A stretch of DNA of 64,000 nt from Apodospora peruviana (Eukaryota > Ascomycota > Sordariomycetes > Sordariales > Lasiosphaeriaceae): the NCBI GenBank assembly GCA_033439685.1, contig JAUEDM010000007.1, positions 1,240,001-1,304,000 on the forward strand, given 5' to 3'. A program made the translations under genes and the position numbers. Under the pieces are notes generated by a model. The model had not been told where the DNA came from. It did not search any database and saw only the letters and a list, made by a program, of their open reading frames with translations. Of the stretch, positions 20,825-32,745 are shown in pieces. The number at the start of each line of letters is the position of its first letter. The stretch's first letter is position 1.

Positions 20825-21485
20825 GCGAAGAACCCCCACGAGATTGGAGAGAAGAGGAATTTGAGCACACGGAAGAAAAAGCAGCTGATCTAGTGAGCAT
20901 CGCAAGGCGATGGCCATGACGAGGATCTACTTATGATGCATGAAATAGTCTGCATTTTCTTTTTTCTTTTAGCGTTTACCCCCATTCACACAGCGAATCA
21001 TAAGACAGCGCTCTCGTCTGTATTAAGTAGATAGCAAAACTAGATAAACCCCCGTTGCTTTAACCAACTTGCAGTAAGTCAATGGGAATTCTCGTTTGGG
21101 ATATGACAGTGGTGCCCGGGAGTCAGTCGGCATATACAGAAGTACCTAGACTTTCTGTAATACCGGGCTCGACTATGATTATTAGGCAGCAGAGCAAGAT
21201 CCCCGACCAGAACTGCTGTCTGCCATATCAGGCAGGTAGGTCCTTGCATGCCAGCTCCTCGCCGCTACATCCGTATATTACCTACTACCCCACACGCCGA
21301 CGGCCGGCAGACTCAAACACCGTACTCCAACCCTTTACGACATCACGGCGTGACTCACATCAACTTGATGAGCAGCGTACGCATACATCCCAATCGACTG
21401 TTTTATAGGATGACAGTCTGGCTTTCCACGACAATAACAACAATACCCACCTAAATCAACAACGCAGTTTCTTGAGTATATCAAA
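20825..21485. other. Intergenic, no gene seen
   Basis: 3' UTR of the AAA ATPase gene and promoter of the methyltransferase gene. No repeat or RNA gene recognised. Confidence 0.5.
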
Positions 21486-22250
21486 ATGGTGGACAACAAC
21501 AACTCGAACGTGACCGTGACCACTGCGGACATGAAAGCCCGCCTCAAGGAATCCTACGACACGATCGCACCGACCTATAACACCTGGACAACAAGCCACT
21601 CGTCCCTTCGCATCAAGTATCTCGACAAGCTCCTCCAGCTTTTGCTGGGTGATGACTTCTCGCCGGGACGAACATTCCGCGTCCTGGAACTGGGCTGCGG
21701 CGCAGGTATCCCCGTCACCGAGAGCCTGCTGCACTATCCGACAGCACATTTTCACATCACGGCGAACGATTTGTCATCCACACAAATCGCTCTCGGCAAA
21801 GAGCGATTGGGTGGACGGGATGTTACAATCACTGAACTTGCATCTGAATGTAGGGATGAGGGTGGGAGTAAAGTGAATTGGGTCCAGGGCGACATGATGG
21901 CTCTTTCTTTTTCAGAAGGAGAAAAGTTTGATCTTGTTATTGGGTTGTATAGTCTTATTCATTTGCCTAGAGACGAGCAGGAGGTCATGGTTGATAGGAT
22001 TGCGGGTTGGTTGAGGCCGGACACAGGGTTGATGTTGGTCAATTTTAGTGAGGAGGAGATGCCGAGCCATGTGTCGGAGGGATGGCTTGGGGAAGAGAAG
22101 GGGTGGATGTACTGGAGCGGATGGGGGGCTGAGAAGATGGAGGAAAAGATTGGTAACAAGAAGTTGGAGGTGCTTGTTTCGGAGGTGAATAATGAGTTGG
22201 ATGATGGGATTGATGCTAGTTTTCTGTGGGTTATTGCGAGGGCTACGTAG
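21486..22250 (+). CDS. Class I SAM-dependent methyltransferase
   Basis: Single exon, 254 aa. A start helix KARLKESYDTIAPTYNTWT is typical of UbiE/type-11 methyltransferases. Motif I VLELGCGAGIPVTE at about residues 66-79 binds S-adenosylmethionine. The acidic loop after strand 2 is ITANDLSS, motif post-II is WVQGDMMALSF and the motif IV region is FDLVIGLYSLIHLPR. The C-terminal part GLMLVNFSEEEMP and VNNELDD...FLWVIARA completes the fold. The substrate (small molecule or protein) cannot be deduced and there is no biosynthetic backbone gene beside it. Probably cytosolic. Confidence 0.85.
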   Translation: MVDNNNSNVTVTTADMKARLKESYDTIAPTYNTWTTSHSSLRIKYLDKLLQLLLGDDFSPGRTFRVLELGCGAGIPVTESLLHYPTAHFHITANDLSSTQIALGKERLGGRDVTITELASECRDEGGSKVNWVQGDMMALSFSEGEKFDLVIGLYSLIHLPRDEQEVMVDRIAGWLRPDTGLMLVNFSEEEMPSHVSEGWLGEEKGWMYWSGWGAEKMEEKIGNKKLEVLVSEVNNELDDGIDASFLWVIARAT

Positions 22251-23038
22251 GTAAGACAGGTTGTAGGTTGTTGCGGTGAGGAGGACTGGCTGTTGACTGG
22301 AGTGGTTGTTGTGGTGGTGGGTTCATTGAGGACGTTATGCAACAGCTTGAGGTAGGCACGGTTTCTTTTCCTACTGAACTGAGCAAGGTATTACCGGAGA
22401 GAAGATATTTAATGGGTAGAAATGTTTTGAATGATTTGGTGGTTACCTTGTTCGCATCGAGTGACGCCATCAGATTTTGTGCATGAAGGATGCCTTCAGC
22501 GTTGAGTCACTGTTGCAAGATTGCAGAGCCTCACCCCGATGGCGAATATGGGAGTCAAATGGGAGTCGAAATGACTGGAAAGGGGGTAAAAAGATCGGTG
22601 TGGCTGCATAATGTCCAAAAGAGGCACCGCATTTTTCCAAACCGACTGCCGGCGCGAGTCGGTACCCTCTGTGTAACAGTGTGTTGTGTGTGTGTGATCA
22701 TTTGAGAGGAGGTCGCCAATGGAGAGGATGAGGACGGACTGCGGCTTGGTTTCCATCGATAGTTCCTTATCAGGTGCGGCTGAACCTGGAGCGTTTCGGC
22801 ACCCAATATTGTGCCACACAGATAAAGTGTTGCTCGGTTTGGCTTGCATGTGCGCGGCTGCGATCGGATGGCGTGTTTTCGTCTTTCGTGGCTTCCCATC
22901 CAGGGGAAAAGATATAAAACTCGGCGAAGTTCCGTGCGCCCCTCCCTTTTCATACCTTAGATATCTTAGTTCTTTCTAGATTCCACGGCTGCGAAATATT
23001 GCAAGTTTTGGCCAATTCTTGCCTTCAATTTGGCGATC
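22251..23038. other. Intergenic with promoter of the 23039 gene
   Basis: No coding sequence recognised. A TATAAAA box at 22913-22919 serves the gene starting at 23039. Confidence 0.5.
22913..22919 (+). promoter_or_regulatory. TATAAAA box
   Basis: Canonical TATAAAA 120 bp upstream of the start codon at 23039. Confidence 0.5.
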
Positions 23039-24976
23039 ATGACAGAAAATGTGACGCTCAGTTATATTGGTCCTTTTGACTTCACAACGCTGTACGGGTT
23101 CCTCAATGAGGCGTTGCACAACACGACGGATCCGCTCACCAGTCCATATTTTCAAACTGATGGACAGTACCTCTCCATCACGAACGATGTCTGTCTGGAA
23201 ATCACGGGAGCCACTCACGCCAGCTGGGCCATCTACGATAACCAGGGAATCTGGAATCGAATAGTGACCTGGAAGCTGCCCCTTGTGACGCTTCTCTTCC
23301 AGTTTGCTCGGCCTCCGTTTGCTTTTCGATGGCTTGCCAACACCAATGTCTTCATCATGGTGCATCTGGTTGGCAACCCGATTGGTACGATAGCATCGCT
23401 GCTTTTCACAGTTCAAATGTGTCGGATGCGTGTGGGGACCCTGCGTGAGTATATCGTCAAGCTCCGGGCCGACTTGGTGATGGCCAAAAACCCCGAGTTG
23501 GCTCGGCGGATCGGACAGAAACAAGTTGCTTTGTTGAAGAGTTTTGGACTCATTTGTATTTCGTATGGTGAATGGCGGGTAGAGGCTATGGAGTTCTCCA
23601 AGAGGTGTTTGTAAGTTATTTTCCTCTCTTGCTCGAGCGTCTGGTAATTTCCAGAAAGCTAACTCGATGAAAGGAACCGAATTCTGAAGGACCCAGACTC
23701 AAAGCAGTCTCAAACTGCTCTACGACACGTCGAGGTCACCGCATCTCTTCTTGCGGCTGATAGATCAACTTACATTCTTCCCATCTTCATCGCGCAGGCG
23801 GCGTTTGTGTTTTCCATCGGCGCGGCGTTCTGGAGGACCATTGGGGTCGAACCACAACCGCAATCGTGGGTGAATGTCGAAGCTTACTCGATTGCCATGT
23901 CGGCTCCGTTCCTCGCTATCCTACCAGCCGTCTTTTTCAGCGCCATCATTGGGGTGGCACAAACCGAGACAAGCGTGCCCCGCATTCTGAACAATTTCAG
24001 AGACAACCTGAGGCTCATCAATGGAAGCTGGGATGAGAACCTCGAGGAAATTTCCTTGGCAAATCCCAGAATCGGGGAAGGACTGGTAGACGGGGATGGA
24101 AACAGCAAGAAAGAGCCGGCCAAGCTTTCACTTTCCGAACGCATCGCCAACGGAGCCATCTACGCCTGGCGACCTGACATGCTCTCGCGGGAGAACATTG
24201 CGCAGAGCTGGCCACTAATTCTCGTCTCGAGTACCTCCGTGCTAGGCTCCATCTTCGTCGCAGGGTGGATATCGTTCCGCGTCCCTCCCATTGGCTTCGA
24301 CTGCCGCAACAAGGCACAGATGGCACTTTTGGGTGTCTGGGGTGTCGGGTTTGTGCTAGACTTTGTGCTTACTTGCGCCATGGACAAATTTGGCCATCTC
24401 AAAACAGGTAAGGGGTATTGGTACGAGATCATGTTCGTCAAGGACACAATCATGGTACTCGCCGCCGTCACGCTGGTCATGGTGACACAGTTCGGCATCT
24501 TCAACCGGTGCGACTGCTACACTTTGTGGGGCCGGGCTCCGTTGGCTCTGCCGCAAATTTTTGAGGTCAAAGTAGCACTTATGGACCGTATAAGGCTGGA
24601 ATGGCCACTGGTGACTTTTGGATGGATCGCTGCCGAGCTGGTTTTGTGTGTTTTGGTTTGGTGGTGGTATCGTGATGCTTTCGGTGTGTACACGCAGATG
24701 GATGACGGAACCTCCAATATACCCGTTGCGGTGTCGTCTTTGTGGAGGCGAGTCTTTCGAAAGAGGCGGGATTCTGATGGAGCCCTTGCTGTTCACGGTG
24801 TTGAGCCACAAGGGCCCGGACCAGAAATACCTCTGTTGAGGTTGTCAGGAGACGCGAAGTCAAGGAGCCCGTCAGCTCAAGGAGACAGGATGAATACGAC
24901 TGGATTGATGCAGACAAGACCGCCATCAGATGAGTGGGGTTCTGCGGCGAGAGCTGAGTTGAATTTTGGGCGTTAG
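23039..24976 (+). CDS. Orphan polytopic membrane protein
   Basis: Two exons, 23039-23610 and 23674-24976, 624 aa. The intron runs from gtaagt to a gaaag acceptor with an agctaactc branch site, and restores the frame through NRILKDPDSK. The start MTENVTL is the first real ATG. An N-terminal ectodomain of ~85 residues carries NVT, NTT and other possible N-glycosylation sites. Hydrophobic stretches follow around VTWKLPLVTLLF, IMVHLVGNPIGTIASLLFTV, YILPIFIAQAAFVFSIGAAF, SAPFLAILPAVFFSAIIG, WPLILVSSTSVLGSIFVAGW, GVWGVGFVLDFVLT and WIAAELVLCVLVWWWY. The C-terminal ~100 residues are a polar, Ser/Arg-rich cytoplasmic-type tail. I do not recognise a named family; it resembles orphan integral membrane proteins of sordariomycetes. 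Confidence 0.8.
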
Positions 24977-25698
24977 CTATGACAAGACCGCTTCGTTGGT
25001 ACTTTGGATACAGCGGTATTTATTCTTCTTACTAGGATACCCTGTATTTAGTTCGCATCTCATATTCTTCCATTCCATTCCCTCATTTGTAAGCGTACGG
25101 GTTAAATACACTTTCCTTGTCGCGGAGGAAACACCAATGGAGCTGCTTAATACACTAAGGTACCTAAGGTAGGTAGTGTCGGTTGGTGCGGCAAGATATT
25201 GCTGTGGTGAAGGCATCATCACTCATCAACCGTCATAACGCAGCCTCCTTTTTTTTCACTTCGTCCTTTCCCCGCGCCTGATCTCAATAGTCCTTCCCCA
25301 ACGGCAACTCTTATATTTACGAGGGCAACTGCAGTGGACAAACTGTGCCTGCCCCTTGTCAGCCACGCCTTCTCCTTTTTGGGTCTTGCCATTCTGTGAA
25401 GTCCGAACGGCACGCAGGCAGAGAGTCATCACACCGCTTCTGGGCTTTCTCTCCAAACAATTTACCGCGCACCTCAGTCCAGCTCACTTCCAAGAACAAC
25501 TGAACCATCTTACACATCCACCCAAACTTGTTTGTAACTCATTCACCTCCAACTAGCGGCCCTGAATCTTGCCGTGTCCACACCCAACATCTGTTTGTCA
25601 TCGACAACGAGACTTGCGCTCCGTTTCAGTCGTCGACCGCTTCTCCAACAACCGTCATCCTTGAAGCTCTGTTGTGCGCATCCACCATTACCCTGGCC
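24977..25698. other. Intergenic, no gene seen
   Basis: Region between two plus-strand genes. Contains CTAAGGTACCTAAGGTAGGTAG-like low-complexity sequence near 25157, frequent in fungal intergenic DNA. No gene recognised. Confidence 0.5.
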
Positions 25699-28226
25699 AT
25701 GGACTGGCACCATGAGTATCAGACCCTCGTCGAGACCATGCGCCCTGACCCGTATAAGTATCCTGGCATCGACTTGCCCTTGCGATATTTTCCTCAGAAA
25801 TATGAATACCCGGATGATCCTGACCAATCAATGAAGTTCTATATTGGCGGCCACCCAGACTTCGATGAAAGCTGGTCAAATCTCCTGCCCGTGCGCGAAG
25901 TGGCCATGATGATTCTAGTGGACCGCCTGACCGACAAACCCAACTGGCACGACAAGGTCTTCAACGATGAGATTGTTGCAAAATGGCGGAATGAAGCTCT
26001 GAACCTGCCCGAGGACGCTGTCTACAGCATCATCGTCCAGGACAAGCAAAACCTGATGATACCCCAGCGGACGAGACTCATAACGGAGAAAGCTTTTGAC
26101 AATGTTTGTAATTATTCTTTCTGCTTGATATTAGGGCTTTAACTAACACGTCGACTCTTCAATGTCTCGGACACAGTGTGTGGCCGAGCTGAAAGCCAAG
26201 GCCGAATTCTTCAAGAATACGGGCCTCATTTACACGCTTAATGGCAATAGAGTCAACGAGTATCCTGAACCTAAAACCTTCACCGTTGGCAAAACCCTCA
26301 CCGTCATAAAGTCAGACACCGTCGTGTCATCCGACCTACACCACGGTCTGAGAAAGGCTTTTGATAAGGTTCGTGCAGACCAAGCCTCGGAACCGGACTG
26401 GCATCCCTGGACAAACGAAATGGTCCAAGATCTAATCCATCCATCCATGTACCCCTTCGTCTACGACCGGTCAAAGTTCATCCACCGAGAGGTTGTTCGT
26501 GTGTCCAATGCTATCGAGAAGTGGTCAGGCAAAGGTGATGTTCCGTCGCGGGATTCGGAGGAATCCGCAGATGGAGCTCCGGATGTGTATTGGTCGGAGA
26601 AATACCAGTGGCTCCCGGCCAATCTTTCCTTCCAGGTAGATAGTACAGTCAAGTTTGCGAGCTACGTCAACAACCTGCACCCGAAGAAATATCCCGATAT
26701 ATATGGGGTCATCGAGAAGGTCATTGATATTGCCATCCCGGCATGGGACCATGCTTTGACTGGCCAGGTTCTCGTGAAGGATCTCGAAGACGACAACGGT
26801 GTGGGTGTGCGGGTGCCCCGGTTACCTGTCCGGTTTGATCTACCTCCAGAGTACAAGTACGTACATCTGATTCCTTTCAAAAACGCTCGGAGAATGAAAC
26901 TATCATTCTGTTATTAACACTTATTCTTTTACTAGTTATGACATGGATGATGTTGCATGGGAGCAGTTCAATGCCGAGACACTTGCGGCTGTCGGGCGTG
27001 AAAAGGGTCCGATCCAGCTCACGGGACGCGAACTAAATGATGAAAAGGATATCATGAACCGCGGCATATCGGCTGGCGAGGCGTTGGAGGAAGAAGGGGA
27101 CGCGGAGTTACTGGAAAAGGCGACGATCCAGCTGAAGTGGGAGAAGATCCGTGACCCTATCATACCGGAGCCCAAGGACTACGTACTTGTCACGTTCGAG
27201 TGTGCGTTAAACAGCCTGAGAGAAGGTTTCTAGCACAAGGGCTTGCAGGTTATTGTCAAGATGGAAAGCATTGAATTGACGCCTGATAAGCCTGAATTCC
27301 CGGCTGGCGGGTGGCATGTTAGTCTTCATCGTCGTGAGAATATGGATTCACCCTGTCTCAATGAGCACTACGTGGCAGTCGACAGACTTCAATGCTAATC
27401 CACGTGAGCCTCTCTTCAGATCGAAGGCCAACTAAACGAACACATTGTCGCAACCGCGCTGTACTACCTCGATTCCGAAAACGTGACGCACAGTACCCTG
27501 TCGTTTCGGATGCAGACCAGCTCAGAGCAAGAAGAGTTGCAAATGCGGGTGTGACAAGAGAAATACGATTCCTACGAACGCTTATACGGCACTGAGCTGG
27601 GTCCAGTAACCAGCAAAGATCCATGTGTTCAGGATTACGGAAGCGTCGAGACGGTGCAGGGATACCTTCTCGCTTTCCCAAATACCTTGTGTGTATTTTT
27701 CAGTGTCTCCATCCGCCCTGATCCTTGATATTACATCGACTAACAGTATAATCGTCTGCTAGTCAACATCGCGTGTCATCGTTCGGCCTCAAGGACCCCA
27801 GCAAGCCAGGCCATCGGCGATTCATTGCGCTTTGGCTCGTGGATCCTAACATGCGCATCATCTCCACGGGCAACGTTCCCTCGCAGCAGCTGGACTGGTG
27901 GTTCGAGGCGCTCGTTGGCCCTAATTCACAAACAGTCAAGGGCGAGATGCCTGCAGACATTCTGCAACTTCTAGTTGAACAGGGCGTTGCTGACAAATAC
28001 AACCTCTCGATAGGATGCGGCCGCCAAACTGACACAGAGCCGGACTCGTCGACTCCCACGGGAGATTTTGGACATGATATGCCGCGCAGGACTCAATGTG
28101 GAAGGGCCGATGACGGACGACGAAGCGCGCCAACATCGTATCTCGCTCATGGAGGAGCGCAGTAACTTCCAGAAGAAGAGCGAAGATATAATCGCCCGAA
28201 CGGGGTATTCCTTCTGCGAACACTGA
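25699..28226 (+). pseudogene. DUF4246-family gene, probably disabled by two in-frame stops
   Basis: The product matches fungal DUF4246 proteins along its length. Clear exons are 25699-26103, 26177-26856 and 26936 onward, then 27234-27317, 27420-27688, 27763-27934 and 28014-28226. Conserved landmarks are REVAMMILVDRLTDKPNWHDKVF, FDN-CVAELKAKAEFFKNTG, DWHPWT..MVQDLIHPSMYPFVYDRS, GLQVIVKMESIELTPDKPEF, GGWHIEGQLNEHI, KPGHRRFIALWLVDPN and the terminal FCEH. A TAG at 27231-27233 falls between SLREGF and HKGLQVIVK, where homologues read through, and a TGA at 27552-27554 interrupts QMRV/QEKYDSYERLYG. A frame change near 28014 is explained by a good 79-nt intron (gtcaag, tgctgac, gatag). Small introns (27182-27233; 27549-27596) could remove the stops but would delete conserved residues and lack good branch sites. 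Function unknown; the HxE..H pattern hints at a 2OG-oxygenase-like fold (inference). Confidence 0.7.
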
Positions 28227-28368
28227 GTTCAAGTTCAAGCGTCAGGATGATCAAGAACGGGACATTGCCATTCCAAACTTTTTATCTATGTACAGCTGTC
28301 TTTTGACGTTCATTCATTAGCACGTATCTACATGTCCTTCGTGAGCTTTCTGCACCAAATAAAAGCCA

Positions 28369-30216
28369 TTACTGCTCCCTGCTATATTTTGAAAACTGTC
28401 TCCATTTCGCCCCGTACCGCAGAATCAAGATGGAGATGGGCGCCAGGCAGAAACTGAAGGCGGCGAACACCGAGAAACCCCAGCCATAGCCAAAATTGTC
28501 TATCAGGGGACCCGTCGTCAGCGGTAGGAAGGTGCTCATCAGACACCTCGTCACGATGATGCCCGTCATGGCTGAGGCCGAGTAGAGCCCAAAGGCGTCG
28601 ACGACATAGGCCATGAGCGGGATCACCGTCAGCATGACGGTGGTGCCCATGATCAAGACCGACAGCAGAAGGAAGGGCAGCGGCAACTCGAGCTCGGCGC
28701 TCCAGCCGTACATGGCGATAGCGACTGGTGTGCACAGCGCCCCCACGACGCCCAGAGGCAAACGGTACTCTGGCAGCCCGACGCCATCCTTGCTGGCGTC
28801 CCGCATGCGGATGTAGATCTTGTCGAGGCTGTTGTTGCAAATGAAGACGCTGATGGCGGATCCGAGGGTGAAGCTGATGAAACACCAGCCCGTCGCGACC
28901 GAAGACAGCCCGTACCGCTCCTGCAGCACGTTCGGCAGCGTCACGCTCATGATGTAAAAGTAGGTAAAGGCTACGCTGCCCAGCAGGCTGAGCGCCATCA
29001 GCACGCCGGACCCGCACAGCACGAGCGCCGGCCGCAGCACCGCGTCCCTAAGCTTGCGCAGCTCGCTGCCCGTGCTCACGAGGACCGGTTCGTCCGACTC
29101 CTCCCCGTCAACCACCGCCTTGATTACCACCTGCTTGTTGTCGTCGATCTCGGCCGCCGCCGCCGCCGCCGCCACCACCTTTTTCCGCAGGATGGCCAGC
29201 TTGTAGGTCTCGCGGAAGTAGGTCAGGAAGAGCAGCTCGCAGGTCGTTGCGAGCGCGATGGCGAGCCAGACGACAGCGCGCCAGGAGCCGAACCGGTCGG
29301 CGATCATGGTAGCGATTCCCGGAGCGATGGCACCGCCGATCAGGGGAGCCAGGAAGACCAGGCTGACGGCGCCGCCTCGCTCTTCCGGGGGGAAAATGTC
29401 GCCCACGATGGCCGGGTTGAGGACGTTGCAGGCGACTGCTAGACCCGTCAGGGCGCGCGCGGTGACGAACTGCGGCACGGTGGTGGATGTCGCCGCGAGC
29501 ACGGTGGCGGCGATGAGGAGCATGTTGGCGGCGTTCATGACCACGTACCGGCCGTGGAGCTCGCTGAGGGGCGCGATAAGTAACGGGCCCGCGGCTTCGC
29601 CAAGCTCCCAGATTGTGACGAGGAGGACGTGGGAGGCTGCTACTGTCGTTTGCTGGGTGAAATCGGCTGCTACTACTGCTGCTGCTGGGAGAGACGGGGG
29701 AGGGGTCAAGTCGTCTACGATTACGCCTGCCAGCGGGACGACGGAGATGCAGGTGAATGTTCTGGATGAAGTGTTAGTTGGTATGTATGAAGATGAGATG
29801 ATGACCCATTGTCAGTGAGTGGGAATATTGACTGTGTGCTACATGTTGATATGTAGAGACTCAATGAGTTGGACTCATGAATGAGATTTCATGATGAATG
29901 CTCAAAAAAAAAAAAGGGGGTGAACATACGTGACAAATGCCATCATGGACAGCAGCAACACAATTCCCCACTTAAATGAGTCCGGCCATTCCATCGGATT
30001 ATCAGACGGGTCACCTTTATCGAAGCTGAGATCCACCGTCGCGATGGTTGCATTTTGTGTCTCGGATCTCGTTAATGTCGTTGTCGTTACTGTTGTCGTC
30101 GTCGTGCCATTGTAAGTTCTGGCTTCCTGTTGTAACAGTGGTTGCCGGACTTGTGCGGAGTCGTCCACGAATGAAGCCATTGTCATTGCATTGGTCAGAC
30201 TCTGGGTACCCGTCAT
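28369..30216 (-). CDS. MFS transporter, DHA1-type multidrug/polyamine-like exporter
   Basis: Two exons, 30216-29930 and 29761-28369, 559 aa. The intron (gtatgt to catccag) splits the first transmembrane helix, joining SMMAFVT to TFTCISVV. The N-terminal 65 residues are a polar Thr-rich cytoplasmic tail followed by the family signature DNPMEWPDSFKW. About 12 membrane segments follow. Typical DHA1 motifs are ELGEAAGPLLIAPLSELHGR (motif near TM2-3), ARALTGLAVACNVLNPAIVGD, and PPEERGGAVSLVFLAPLIGGAIAP before TM5. The central loop carries a run of Ala and an acidic patch. Such proteins export drugs or metabolites by proton antiport at the plasma membrane; substrate unknown. The start could also be a downstream Met at residue 11 or 13. 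Confidence 0.87.
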
Positions 30217-32745
30217 GTTCGGGTGAGATGAGCAAAGTAAACAAAAGACTTTGAAGCTATATCCAGTGGAGACGGAACTCGGGACAAAAAGGGCTTAATG
30301 AGAAAAAAGTCTGGTTCTTCTTTTCATTTGTTTGGACCCTGAAATCTTTTTGAACTGAGAATTGGAGAATTCGAGTGGCGAAGTCGGAAAGAAAAAAAAA
30401 AAATCCCCAAGAAAGCAAAAAGATGGGGTTGGTTTGCTGTCGGGTCTAAAATGGCGTCGCTGTCGGCATGCACGGCATCCATCTGCGGAGGCAGGACCAC
30501 CCCGGGCACCTTTTTGACATTTTGACTCACACCGTTTCTTTGTATGTCGATTATCTTTCTCTGGTTACGTCAATCTCTATCTTATTTACAATTGCGTGAT
30601 TCCATGTAGTATGAATGTTTTAACTAGGTACGCGATCCCATCCTCTTGCAGGGCGTCCCTCAAAAGGCGTAATCACGACTGAAAATACGCAATATGTTAT
30701 CGATCTCGGGCCGGAGGCGTTTATATGCTGGGCGGCGGCGGCATTGAAGTGTGGAGAAGGTCCCCAGACCGTAGCGCACATCCCTGGACGGGTTATCCGC
30801 TTTCCGAGCCAGAAAAGGGCAACATCCGATGGAAACCGATCAACTCTAAACCCATAAGTAAAAGAAAAGTAATATAGCCGGCACTAACGAGGTCTAGGTG
30901 CTTCGCTTGCAGATAAACTCGGCTTCATCAATGATCAAACGAGTTCACAGTCGGTATATCGGATGAGGGGTGCTGCTTGTTTCCGCTTTCTAGCAAGTTC
31001 TAGACATACATCAAGGATCCGGCTTGGAGACTGGAGTTGTCATGGCATGCACCCTGCAGATAAATAGCTGCAGAGTGATGAATGCAAGTGCGGTTAGCCC
31101 CGCACCACTTACGCCCTTCCTCGACACGTCCAATAGATACGACATGTCGTATTCGCGTCGCAGGTTGTAGCTTACAACTAGAACAACGACAGGTGGGTAG
31201 TAAGGAGAAATGATGAACGCATTTCCAGCCGAAGATGTATATAATTACATCATCCTCTATCTGCAACGCCTCTTCAGTTTTGATTCATTTCTCCACTCTT
31301 GCCTCGCGTACGCCCATCATCTCTTTATGCAGGAGTGACCTCGATGTTCTGTGTAAACACTGGGTTGACCCGAGCTTATTAATGAGCAGCTGAGCCTGGG
31401 AGACATCGTGAGGCAGCCACGTCACGTTCAAGTCCTCCACTTTAAACGCTCGATAGATAAACCGTGGCTCTGCTCGTTCATCTTTTTTCTTCAGTGCTTG
31501 GATCCCAAAACGCCAGACCGCGACATTCCATTGAAGGGGTGGTATTCTCGACCCTGAGACAATGTCCTCGTGGATAATGAGTGTAACTCGGATTAATCGT
31601 TGAGGAATACTTTGCTGAGATTTCGCGATAGTTCAATGGTAATGTTGGCTCGACTGGCAAATCCAGAAGACGGCAGATTATGCTGCTGCGAACAGAAAAA
31701 TAATATATTTTCCGGCTTTGGCCGAGTCTTCTTATTGAAGTTATGTTAGACTATATGACATGAAATTCTCATAGGTACCTACGTCCACGATCGTTGAATG
31801 ACTGGTTAGGTAAGCTCATGATTCGGGTGTCAGAGAACGCGACAGTAACAGAGCCTTGCCGGAGGCCGATATGGCTGAAGCAAAGCTACTTAGGGTAACA
31901 CGCGACTTTGGTAGAATCCTTTAACAGAAAAGCCTGAAACTTGAACGAGGTTCAGTCGGTTACGGTGTCCAAATCACCTACAGATGGAGTAACATTCGTG
32001 ACCAGCTGCCACAACTTTGTAGGGGAAGCGACTTGAAGGCCGGTTGGGAGGTTCCAAGTTAAACGTACTGGGTTACTGGAATGGTAAACTCGTGGGTCGA
32101 CCTAAGTACTTGTCAAGTTAAATAAGTATGCTACATGTACTTGTAGGTATCCCACCCACGAAATAGCCATATAGGCACCGATATCTGCTCGCACCCCCAG
32201 CAAAGTAGCTGAAACAATATTTGACGCGGCCTAAAAACTGATGTATAATAGTGTAGCGGCGACCCCGGTCACTGTACCTTCGCTTTTTGTTTGAAGGGCG
32301 TGTGTTTGAATTGATATTGGGTCTCTTTTTCTTTTTCTTTTTCTTTTTCTTTTTCTTTTTCTTTTTCTTTTTCTTTTTCTTTTTCTTTTTCTTTTTCTTT
32401 TTCTTTTTCTTTTTCTTTTTTTTTTTTTTTTTTTTTGTGGCGGTGCCATGTACTTGATACTTCAAACCACCATCTCAAATTCAACATATGTCGATTTAAT
32501 GAAGTTAAACCTGATCTACATCAATCATGGAAGCACTGACGTGATCCCAGTAAAGACCGTTATCATCTCCACGGATCTGACAATGATTTGACCTTGTAGG
32601 TCCTAATTATGCGCTTGAAGGAAAGACCATGGTTGGAAGAACAAAAGAGTGTACTATGCAAGAAAATGGGAAAAACTGACTCCCATAATATCAACCCAAA
32701 ACATCCTCCAAAAAACTAACCACTGAATACTCTCTTGGCCTAGTT
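30217..32745. other. Gene-poor stretch with simple repeat
   Basis: About 2.5 kb without a credible gene. It contains the promoter of the MFS gene on its left, moderately AT-rich sequence, and the CTTTTT array at 32325-32436. No RNA gene or transposase fragment recognised. Confidence 0.5.
32325..32436 (+). repeat. (CTTTTT)15 microsatellite ending in T21
   Basis: Fifteen hexamer units CTTTTT followed by a C and a 21-base T run. On the minus strand it gives long Lys/Arg/Glu open frames that are artefacts of the repeat. Confidence 0.95.

Noticed and set aside
32118..32487. Lys/Arg/Glu-rich open frames on the minus strand
   Set aside because: Produced entirely by the CTTTTT microsatellite and T-run; no sequence outside the repeat looks coding.
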